Under the pieces are notes generated by a model. That model saw only the letters and a program-made list of their open reading frames with translations. It was not told the origin of the DNA and did no database searches. From the NCBI RefSeq assembly GCF_900114205.1, contig NZ_FOSH01000006.1, forward strand, positions 124,001 to 188,000: a stretch of DNA of 64,000 nucleotides, written 5' to 3'. How positions within the stretch are numbered: position 1 is the first letter of the stretch; every line of letters starts with the position of its first letter. Both the position numbers and the translations under genes were made by a program. Positions 56,412 to 64,000 of the stretch are shown in pieces. This DNA comes from Methylophaga sulfidovorans. GTDB lineage: Bacteria; Pseudomonadota; Gammaproteobacteria; Nitrosococcales; Methylophagaceae.

Positions 56412-57809
56412 ATGATACCTGTTGTAATGTCTGGCGGAAGTGGTACACGTTTGTGGCCACTTTCGCGTAAACATAAACCAAAACAATTTTTAAATTTGTT
56501 TGGTGATGATTCAATGTTTCAACAAACTATACTCAGACTGAAAGGTTTGGATAGTGCATCTCCTATCGTTGTTTGTAATGAGAGTCACCGGTTTATGGTG
56601 GCAGAGCAATTATTAGAAATTGATATTGAGTCTCCTAGTATTGTCTTGGAGCCAGTAGGTAGAAATACTGCGCCTGCAATTGTTAGTGCTGCATTTCAGG
56701 CGCTTTCACGTGAGCAGGATCCTGTACTGTTAGTGTTGGCTGCTGATCATGTCATTGCTGATAATAAAGCCTTTCATCAGGCAATTAATCTTGCCGAACA
56801 GCAGGCAATGGCCGGGAATCTGGTCACGTTTGGTATCGTGCCAAGCTGTGCTCATACTGGATATGGCTATATTCAGGCTGAAGAAAAAGACACTATTTCT
56901 GCGGTTAAGCAATTTGTAGAAAAGCCTGATTTAGCCACTGCTGAACAATATCTGAGTTCTGGTGAATATTACTGGAACAGTGGGATGTTTATGTTTAAAG
57001 CTTCAGTATTGATTGAAGAAATGAACAAATTTAATCCTGATATCGTTGAACAATGCCGTCTAGCCGTAGCAAAAAGTGAACAGGATTTAGATTTTGTTCG
57101 TTTATATAAAGCCGCTTTCGAAGCATGTCCATCAGACTCTATTGATTATGCTTTGATGGAGAAAACTAAAAAGGCCGTTGTCGTGCCTCTTGATGCCGGA
57201 TGGAATGATGTCGGATCCTGGTCATCGTTGTGGGAGTGTTCACAACAGGATGAGAATAATAATGTTCTCAAAGGTGATGTCGAAATACAGAATGTAAAAA
57301 ACGCTTATATTCATAGCGAGCACCGACTTGTCTCGGCAATTGGCGTTGAAGATCTAGTGATTGTCGAGACAGCAGATGCCGTGATGGTTGCCAGCAAAGC
57401 CCAGGCACAAGACATCAAAGATATCGTTGCCAAACTTAAGGCGCAGTCACGACCTGAAGCAGAAAATCATCGTCTTTGTTACCGTCCATGGGGATATTAT
57501 GATTCTATCGATCTTGGCGAACGGTTTCAGGTCAAACGTATCAGGGTAAAACCAGGTGCGTCACTATCTTTGCAAATGCATCATCACCGTGCTGAACATT
57601 GGGTAGTGGTTCAGGGTACTGCTGAGGTAACTAGAGAAGATGAGGTCTTTTTACTCTCAGAAAACGAATCGACCTTTATTCCTGTTGGACAAAAGCACCG
57701 TCTACATAACCCGGGACGAGTGCCTTTAGAAATTATCGAAATTCAATCTGGTGGCTATCTTGGTGAAGATGATATTGTCCGCTTCCAGGATAATTACCAT
57801 CGTCATTAA
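56412..57809 (+). CDS. manC: mannose-1-phosphate guanylyltransferase/mannose-6-phosphate isomerase
   Basis: Bifunctional enzyme of 465 residues that makes GDP-mannose and also isomerises fructose-6-P to mannose-6-P. The N-terminal pyrophosphorylase motif SGGSGTRLWPLSR and the FVEKPD site are present. The C-terminal cupin (about 350-465) has the QMHHHRAEHW metal ligands. It supplies GDP-mannose to the polymer, together with the mutase that follows. Confidence 0.95.
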   Translation: MIPVVMSGGSGTRLWPLSRKHKPKQFLNLFGDDSMFQQTILRLKGLDSASPIVVCNESHRFMVAEQLLEIDIESPSIVLEPVGRNTAPAIVSAAFQALSREQDPVLLVLAADHVIADNKAFHQAINLAEQQAMAGNLVTFGIVPSCAHTGYGYIQAEEKDTISAVKQFVEKPDLATAEQYLSSGEYYWNSGMFMFKASVLIEEMNKFNPDIVEQCRLAVAKSEQDLDFVRLYKAAFEACPSDSIDYALMEKTKKAVVVPLDAGWNDVGSWSSLWECSQQDENNNVLKGDVEIQNVKNAYIHSEHRLVSAIGVEDLVIVETADAVMVASKAQAQDIKDIVAKLKAQSRPEAENHRLCYRPWGYYDSIDLGERFQVKRIRVKPGASLSLQMHHHRAEHWVVVQGTAEVTREDEVFLLSENESTFIPVGQKHRLHNPGRVPLEIIEIQSGGYLGEDDIVRFQDNYHRH

Positions 57810-57818
57810 ACTATTCAG

Positions 57819-59306
57819 ATGAAAATTCATATTGAACAATTGATGTCAGATTCTGGCGTCAAATTCGGTACTAGTGGTACACGTGGCCTTGTCACTGATA
57901 TGACAGATCGTGTTTGTTTTGCCTATACCGCTGCATTTTTGCAGCATCTGATAGCTGGCAAGCAGATACAGAAAGGCGATAGAGTTGGTATTGGTGGTGA
58001 TCTTCGGCAAAGCACTCCACGGATTATGAATGCCGTGGCCACAGCCTGTCAGCATTATGGTTTACAGCCTGTTAACTTAGGATTTATTCCGTCTCCAGCC
58101 GTTGCTTTGTATGGCATCCAATATAAAATGGCGAGCATTATGGTGACGGGAAGTCATATCCCCGATGATCGCAATGGCATGAAGTTTAATCTGCCAATAG
58201 GCGAAATACTTCAGGCGGATGAACAAGCTATAAAACAGCAGTTTGTTGATTTACCAGATGAGTTATTTAATAACGATGGTCAGTTTGTTAAGCAAGATAA
58301 TATACTTGCGAAGCCATCATTATTAGCTGAAACACTCTATATAGAACGTTTCTCCGAGTTTTTCCCTGAAAACTGCTTGTCAGGAATGACTATTGGTATT
58401 TACCAGCATTCTGCTGTGGCTAGAGATCTGCTTCAACAAATCTTGTCTAGCCTTGGTGCAAACACTATCTGTTTAGGTCGAAGTGAGCAGTTTGTATCAG
58501 TAGATACTGAGGCAATTCGCCCTGAAGATGTCAAACTCGCACAACAATGGGCTGCTGAAAATAAGCTGGATGCGATTGTATCTACGGATGGTGATAGTGA
58601 CCGACCACTGCTCAGCGATGAAAATGGACGTTGGCTCAGAGGCGATATAGTTGGGTTATTGACTGCGATTTATCTTGCTGCTGATATCGTGGTGACTCCT
58701 GTCAGCAGTAATTCTTCTGTGAATGCGGACTTTTTTGAACAGGTCATACGTACCCGAATAGGTTCACCGTACGTCATCTCAGCAATGCAGAATGCGGCGA
58801 GTGACTCAGAAAAGAGTGTGGTGGGTTATGAAGCAAATGGCGGTTTTCTACAGCAATCAGTGATTGCATTAGCAGGAAATACATTAAGTCCTTTGCCTAC
58901 ACGTGACGCTGTGATTGTTATTTTAAGTGTGTTGTTATTAGCTAAACAAAGACAACAGACCGTGTCTGAACTGAACTCTTCCATGCCAGCAATTTATACC
59001 AGTAGTGATCGCCTGAAAAACTTCGCACTGGAAAAAAGTCGATTATTACTTGAAATTTTATTACCTGATAATCATCTGAATCGAGAGCTGGTTAAACAAC
59101 TGTTTCCTTTCATGGATGAGGTTAATGCTGTCGATACAACTGATGGTATCAGAATGTCATTTGCTGACGATGAAATTATCCATATCAGACCTTCTGGTAA
59201 TGCGCCTGAACTACGCTGTTATACTGAAGCCAGTGATGAACATCGTGCAGTAACGTTAAATCAGCAGGTATTAGACGCCATACAATGCTGGGCTAACTCA
59301 GCTTGA
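57819..59306 (+). CDS. phosphomannomutase/phosphohexomutase
   Basis: A 495-residue alpha-phosphohexomutase. The N-terminal FGTSGTRGLVTD, the active Ser in MVTGSHIPDDRNG, the metal loop STDGDSDRPL and the phosphate-binding HIRPSGNAPELRCY are visible. The active-site motif SHIP and the metal loop DGDSDR differ slightly from the common SHNP and DGDGDR. It is 9 bases downstream of manC, so mannose-1-phosphate synthesis from mannose-6-phosphate is its likely job. It is the last gene of the island. Confidence 0.88.
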   Translation: MKIHIEQLMSDSGVKFGTSGTRGLVTDMTDRVCFAYTAAFLQHLIAGKQIQKGDRVGIGGDLRQSTPRIMNAVATACQHYGLQPVNLGFIPSPAVALYGIQYKMASIMVTGSHIPDDRNGMKFNLPIGEILQADEQAIKQQFVDLPDELFNNDGQFVKQDNILAKPSLLAETLYIERFSEFFPENCLSGMTIGIYQHSAVARDLLQQILSSLGANTICLGRSEQFVSVDTEAIRPEDVKLAQQWAAENKLDAIVSTDGDSDRPLLSDENGRWLRGDIVGLLTAIYLAADIVVTPVSSNSSVNADFFEQVIRTRIGSPYVISAMQNAASDSEKSVVGYEANGGFLQQSVIALAGNTLSPLPTRDAVIVILSVLLLAKQRQQTVSELNSSMPAIYTSSDRLKNFALEKSRLLLEILLPDNHLNRELVKQLFPFMDEVNAVDTTDGIRMSFADDEIIHIRPSGNAPELRCYTEASDEHRAVTLNQQVLDAIQCWANSA

Positions 59307-59338
59307 CATAAAGTCCGTTTATGGAGTCTCCCCCAAGC

Positions 59339-61979
59339 TTAGCGTTTGATAGGTTTTTCTATAGCTCGGCTGATAGTTTCAATTAACAGATTAAAGTTAA
59401 GCGGTTTGGTCAGATAATAATCAAAACCTGCTTTCAGGCCTTTATCAATATCTATTGGCATGGCGTTAGCACTTAAGGCAATCGTTTTAATATCACGGGT
59501 GATGGCAGAACGCTTAAGGTCTTTTAATGCCTCAAAGCCATTTTTGCCTGGTAAGTTAATGTCCATCAGAATGACTTCAGGCTCAAATTGTCTGGCCAGC
59601 TCTAAGCCTGCTTCAGCATCGGCCGCTGTTATCAGATCAAATTGCGGGTATTGTTTAAAAACTCGTTGCATCAGGTTCAGGTTAGTTGGGTTATCTTCTA
59701 TGCATAAAATTTTGATATGTTTAATCTGAGCGCCATCCATTTGATCAGGCTGACTATCTGCAGGGGATAAAACTGAGCTATTGTTAACCGATGAGCGTTG
59801 AAGTTCTATCCAGAATGTCGAGCCTTTATCGCGCTCGCTTTCAAAGCCAAAACTGCCATTCATCAACTTAATCAGTTCACGACTAATGACAAGCCCTATG
59901 CCGGTTCCTTGTATATCGGAGGCATCTTTATCAAGACGATCAAAAGGTTCGAATAATCGTTGCTGTAAATTTTCATCAATACCATAGCCAGTATCTCTGA
60001 TAGCAATACGAATTGAGTCACTATCCGGAAGGCTAACAATAATTTCTATACTGCCTTGGGGCTTATTGTATTTTGCCGCATTGGATAATTAAGTTAAGTA
60101 ATACCTGTTTTAATTTAATGTGGTCAGCACGGACAAAGAGCGATGGGACTTGTCGGGGATAACTTTCTGTAATACTTAAATTAAGCGCCTTAAGTTGAGT
60201 GTGTATAAAAGGCAGAATATGGTCGATGAGTGGTTTTAATTCGACATCTTCAACAGACACTGACATATGGCCACTTTCAATACGTGACAGGTCAAGTACC
60301 TCATTAATCAATGACAGCAAATGATTACCTGAACTTTCAATCATGCTGACAGACTCACGCTGGTCATCATTTAACTTATCCATCAGTAATAGCTGAGAGA
60401 AACCGATGATGGCATTGAGCGGTGTTCTTAGTTCGTGACTCATCTTGGCAAGAAATTCACTTTTAGCCTGATTAGCATGCTCAGCCTGTTTCATTGCTCT
60501 GATTAATTCTTGCTGATATTGATATCTTTCTGAGATATCACGAATAACGCCAATATAAAATTTACGATGGCCAAACAGCATAGGGCTGATATTTAATTCA
60601 ATCGGAAATTGACTGCCATCTTTTCTGGTCGCTGATAATGAGCGGGTTCGATGAACAATTTTAGGTTCATGTATATCCGCTTGTTTCAAATAATTATCAT
60701 GTTTATGTCGTTGATCTTCATCTATCAAAATAGATACAGGTTGACCAATTAATTCGGCTTCCCGATAACCAAATAGAAGACTGATGGCGGGATTGACCAT
60801 GGTGATTTTCCCCCGGTCATCAATAGTGACAAAACCATCATCGGTTTGTTTAATAATGGCATCCCGTTGCTGCAATGAAACAATCCGTTGCTGGGTGGAA
60901 CGACGGTAGAAATAGGTACCAAAAGCCGTCATAAAAATGATAAATACAATACTGACAATCACACTGAATAACAGTGATCGATAAAGTTTGTACACTTCGG
61001 AAACCTCTGTTTCCGTGACAATCCCCATATTGAGCTGGTCATCCCAGCGCTAGCTACCAATAACTTTGACGCCACGATAATCACGATAGCCTTTTAGATT
61101 GACCCCACTTTTATGTTGAGTCAAAGACTTAGCCATGAGTGTCAGCGGCGTAGGGCTTTTCACTTTTTTATCGGGTGACTCTAGTAAATTAAACCCTGGA
61201 TCACGGACTTCCAGTGTTAATTCACTAAGTGGGTTGGAAGCATCAATTAATCCGGCACGTATTAATTGGTTTGTAAATTTACTTTGGGTAAGCATCCGTC
61301 CTTGTTCATCTATTGCGTAGGCTTGCCCGGTTTGTCCCACTTGGTTTTCATGAAAAGCGGGGTTAAACAGCTTGTCAGGGTTAATTTCAAACGCAAAAAA
61401 AGCCACTGTTTTACCAGCCCAGTCATGAACTGGTGCAATAAATAACATGGTTGGTAACGGATATTTATGTCGTAACGTCGATTGCCATGCTGAGGAAGGC
61501 ATAAACGGGTGAGAGGTGTAGACAGCTTTTTTTGATAATTCAGCGAGAATGTCGTCTGGCAGGGTAATATTCTGATCAGGCTTAGCGAAGCCACTGATGC
61601 CTGACAAAATCAATTCGCCATTAACATTAAATAATTTGTAGTCGCGATAACCTTCATTGGTGAGTGTCGCTTTCAGACTGCCATCAACGAGTTTATATAA
61701 ATCTTGTTGCATGGCTCTGTTTTCGTGCTTATTGGCTAACAAAGCAATTTGCTGAATAACAGTATTCTCTGACCAATAAATATTATTGCGCTGATGATTG
61801 GTGAAAGATTGTTTGACTCTGTTGATAGAGGTAACCAATGCTGTATTCAGGCGTGACGTGACATCCTCCTGAATCAGTGAGAACAAATGTGAAGCTGCTA
61901 CGCCAGCTGTTATGAAAGCCGCTAATAATATGACGATGGCTACCACTACAGGTGTACTTAACCACTTATTCTTATTCAC
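59339..61979 (-). pseudogene. hybrid sensor histidine kinase, broken by an amber codon and a frameshift
   Basis: Read on the minus strand from 61979, the parts are a transmembrane helix (12-34), a dCache-like periplasmic sensor, a second helix, a PAS domain, HisKA (KMSHELRTPLN), HATPase (NAAKYN, DTGYGI, FEPFDR, GTGIGL) and a receiver domain ending near 59339. A TAG at 61050-61052 interrupts VIGS-RWDDQLNMG. The reading resumes in the same frame after seven codons, and relatives have Trp there, so TGG to TAG is likely. A one-base insertion near 60086-60090 then breaks the N-box (LLNLI-SNAAK). The REC-containing frame down to 59339 is otherwise open. Both lesions could also be sequencing errors. 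It is convergent with the phosphomannomutase gene. Confidence 0.85.
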
Positions 61980-62172
61980 CCGAAATGATGCACCTTATTG
62001 TTTTTTTTATCAGAAATATTCGTTTAATGGGTATTGAGCATTGCTTAAATTAATGCAAGGCATATTCGAGCATAATACATTGAGTTCTGTCTAGTCTGGA
62101 TAAGCTTGGTAAAAATCATTATTTATCAAATATTGTGACTTCTCATCAGCGTTTTTAGTGTGTAGTATCAAT

Positions 62173-62240
62173 CCTGATGATTGCGGTCATAGTAGAAATT
62201 GCAATCAGGGGCATGAGGTAGTGACGCGAGTCCCTCATGC
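62173..62240 (+). promoter_or_regulatory. structured leader of the nuo operon
   Basis: Two adjacent hairpins precede nuoA. CCTGATGATTGC (62173-62184) pairs with GCAATCAGG (62201-62209) with one bulge. GCATGAGG (62211-62218) pairs perfectly with CCTCATGC (62233-62240). They are followed by the GAAGGA ribosome site of nuoA. No T tract follows, so this is not a plain terminator. I do not recognise a known RNA family. Confidence 0.4.
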
Positions 62241-62272
62241 TGAATTGTCGAGACATCCGAAGGAAGCACAGC

Positions 62273-62629
62273 ATGCTGGAGAATTATCTCCCGATTTTGT
62301 TGTTTATCATCATCGGCATCGGTTTTGGTGTTCTGCCATTGCTGGCCGGCTTTGTATTGGGACCTCGGCATCCTGACAGTGAAAAACGATCAGCCTATGA
62401 ATGTGGATTCGAGCCTTTTGAAGATGCCCACATGAAGTTTGATGTTCGTTATTATCTTGTTGCTATTCTTTTCATCATTTTCGATTTAGAAATTGCATTC
62501 CTTTTCCCATGGGCCATTGTTTTAGATGAGATCGGTGTGTTTGGACTACTCGCCATGTTTTTATTTCTGGGTATTCTGGTAGTTGGCTTTATCTATGAAT
62601 GGAAGAAAGGAGCACTGGAGTGGGAATAG
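62273..62629 (+). CDS. nuoA: NADH-quinone oxidoreductase subunit A
   Basis: Membrane subunit of complex I, 118 residues with three helices. The conserved [10 protein letters not shown] and [19 protein letters not shown] segments are present. The ATG at 62273 (MLENYL) is chosen over an in-frame upstream ATG at 62237 because GAAGGA lies 8 bases before it and the length then matches the family. It overlaps nuoB by 10 bases. Confidence 0.95.
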   Translation: MLENYLPILLFIIIGIGFGVLPLLAGFVLGPRHPDSEKRSAYECGFEPFEDAHMKFDVRYYLVAILFIIFDLEIAFLFPWAIVLDEIGVFGLLAMFLFLGILVVGFIYEWKKGALEWE

Positions 62630-63102
62630 AAGGTGTTCTAGAAAAAGGCGTTGTCACTACGTCTGCGGATAAGTTGATTAATTGGGCAAGAACCGGATCC
62701 TTATGGCCTATGACATTCGGTTTGGCCTGTTGTGCTGTAGAAATGATGCATGCAGGTGCCGCACGCTATGATCTGGATCGATTTGGCATTGTATTCAGAG
62801 CCAGTCCTCGTCAATCTGATGTGATGATAGTTGCCGGAACCTTAGTCAATAAAATGGCCCCCGCGCTACGTAAAGTCTATGACCAGATGTCTGAGCCGCG
62901 CTGGGTTATTTCAATGGGCTCCTGTGCCAACGGCGGTGGTTATTACCATTATTCCTATTCTGTTGTCCGTGGTTGTGATCGGATTGTGCCAGTCGACATT
63001 TATGTTCCTGGCTGCCCACCTACGGCCGAAGCCTTACTGTACGGAATATTACAACTGCAGAAAAAAATTCATCGTACTAATACCATAGCCAGACAACCCT
63101 GA
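62620..63102 (+). CDS. nuoB: NADH-quinone oxidoreductase subunit B
   Basis: Peripheral complex I subunit carrying the N2 [4Fe-4S] cluster, 160 residues. The adjacent cysteines in [11 protein letters not shown] and the further Cys in GSCANGGG and VPGCPPT are the cluster ligands. The GTG at 62620 is chosen because AAGGAG lies 7 bases upstream and gives the normal [10 protein letters not shown] start. An in-frame ATG at 62599 has no suitable site. Confidence 0.95.
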   Translation: MGIEGVLEKGVVTTSADKLINWARTGSLWPMTFGLACCAVEMMHAGAARYDLDRFGIVFRASPRQSDVMIVAGTLVNKMAPALRKVYDQMSEPRWVISMGSCANGGGYYHYSYSVVRGCDRIVPVDIYVPGCPPTAEALLYGILQLQKKIHRTNTIARQP

Positions 63103-63116
63103 TAGCGACCTGTTTT

Positions 63117-63776
63117 ATGATGCAAACTCTAAAAGCCAAACTTGAACAGGATTTTTCAGATGCCTTACTCGACTGTGAACTGGTTCGCAATGAAATCACT
63201 TTGCATGTGGCTGCTGAACAAATTATCGACGTTTGCATAAAATTACGCGATGACTATCAATTTGAGCAATTGATGGATTTGGCCGGAGTAGATTATTCCG
63301 AGTATGGCGGTAGTAGCTGGGAAACAAAACAGTCGACAGAGTTTGGCTTTAGTCGGGCTGTAGATGGATTGGGGCATGCAGAACCCGTGACAGATGGATA
63401 CCGATTTGCTGTCACCTATCATTTACAGTCAATTAAACATAATCAACGCTTACGCTTAAAAGTCAGGCTGGCTGCCGAGCAGCCAATCGTCGACAGTGTA
63501 ACAATTGTCTGGGCCAGTGCTGATTGGTATGAACGTGAAGCCTTTGATATGTTCGGCATTCTATTTGAGGGGCATCCCGATTTACGGCGAATCTTGACCG
63601 ACTACGGCTTTGTCGGTCATCCATTTCGCAAAGATTTCCCACTTATTGGCAATGTCGAGATGCGCTACGATGAAGACAAGAAACGCGTGGTGTATGAACC
63701 TGTCAGCATTGAACCGAGAACGCTTGTACCCAGAGTGATTCGTGACGATAACCGTTATCTCCGGGATGAGAAATAA
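63117..63776 (+). CDS. nuoC: NADH-quinone oxidoreductase subunit C
   Basis: Peripheral complex I subunit of 219 residues, the separate (not nuoCD-fused) form. The 30-kDa subunit signature [20 protein letters not shown] and the end [17 protein letters not shown] are present. The ATG at 63117 is followed by a second ATG; the ribosome site is weak. Its stop shares one base with the nuoD start. Confidence 0.95.
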   Translation: MMQTLKAKLEQDFSDALLDCELVRNEITLHVAAEQIIDVCIKLRDDYQFEQLMDLAGVDYSEYGGSSWETKQSTEFGFSRAVDGLGHAEPVTDGYRFAVTYHLQSIKHNQRLRLKVRLAAEQPIVDSVTIVWASADWYEREAFDMFGILFEGHPDLRRILTDYGFVGHPFRKDFPLIGNVEMRYDEDKKRVVYEPVSIEPRTLVPRVIRDDNRYLRDEK

Positions 63777-64000
63777 TGGCCGAGATAAAAAACTTTACAC
63801 TGAATTTTGGTCCACAACATCCAGCTGCACATGGTGTACTTCGCCTTATTCTGGAAATGGATGGCGAAGTGATTGTCAGAGCCGATCCCCATGTTGGTCT
63901 GCTGCATCGGGGCACTGAAAAATTAGCTGAATCCAAGCCGTTTAATCAAAGCATTGGTTATATGGACCGTCTCGACTATGTGTCGATGATGTGTAACGAA
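63776..64000 (+). CDS. nuoD: NADH-quinone oxidoreductase subunit D, 5' part
   Basis: The first 75 residues of the 49-kDa complex I subunit. The start [20 protein letters not shown] and [14 protein letters not shown] are characteristic. The gene runs off the window end. It begins inside the nuoC stop codon (TAATG). Confidence 0.95.
   Translation, partial: MAEIKNFTLNFGPQHPAAHGVLRLILEMDGEVIVRADPHVGLLHRGTEKLAESKPFNQSIGYMDRLDYVSMMCNE

Noticed and set aside
59307-59323. Hairpin CATAAA-GTCCG-TTTATG between the phosphomannomutase and the broken kinase as a terminator
   Set aside because: The stem has only six AT-rich pairs and no T tract follows.
59800-62272. Direct repeat of the tRNA-Leu 3' end as an attachment site at the right border
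   Set aside because: Scanning for the T-arm and acceptor sequence found no copy near nuoA, and no integrase gene is present in the window.

Overview
The window looks like a gammaproteobacterial chromosome of moderate to low GC. The gene orders ygfB-pepP-ubiH-ubiI opposite zapA-6S RNA, carAB-greA-rlmE-ftsH-folP-glmM-tpiA-secG-tRNA-Leu, and nuoABCD are typical of the class. Together with the exopolysaccharide content they suggest a Methylophaga-like aquatic methylotroph or a relative. That placement is inference; no marker gene for methylotrophy lies in the window.

Layout. 1-4130 (minus strand): ubiquinone hydroxylases, aminopeptidase P and a UPF0149 protein. 4216-5146: the divergent zapA operon and 6S RNA. 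5172-9871: an OFA-family MFS transporter, aroE, hemB and a nitrilase-family amidase. 9939-21480: a long forward housekeeping run from carA to secG, closed by tRNA-Leu(GAG) and a terminator. 21760-59306: a roughly 38 kb exopolysaccharide and protein-sorting island. 59339-61979: a broken hybrid sensor kinase gene. 62273-64000: the start of the complex I (nuo) operon.

The island holds an initiating sugar-phosphate transferase, export and chain-length proteins (Wza-like, beta-barrel, Wzz-like, tyrosine autokinase, ExeA-like ATPase), a Wzx-like flippase, a Wzy-like polymerase, seven or more glycosyltransferases, several O-acyltransferases, a 2OG-Fe(II) oxygenase, manC and a phosphomannomutase. It also has an exosortase fused to an EpsI domain (XrtD type), the PrsT-like TPR lipoprotein, and two small secreted proteins with C-terminal VPVPA sorting signals. 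The exosortase substrates and the polymer machinery are therefore encoded together.

Most notable observations: (1) each VPVPA-protein gene is preceded by a GEMM-I (cyclic-di-GMP-I)-like RNA element with a shifted but still paired P2 base, which points to second-messenger control of the sorted proteins; (2) one protein fuses an adenylation domain, a carrier domain and a membrane acyltransferase, like a one-chain Dlt system for decorating a polysaccharide; (3) a WecG/TagA glycosyltransferase is fused to a STAS-like domain; (4) long G tracts lie at the start of the exosortase and beta-helix genes; (5) the sensor kinase next to the island carries both an amber codon and a frameshift; (6) the whole island sits between tRNA-Leu and nuoA, which are adjacent in some relatives.
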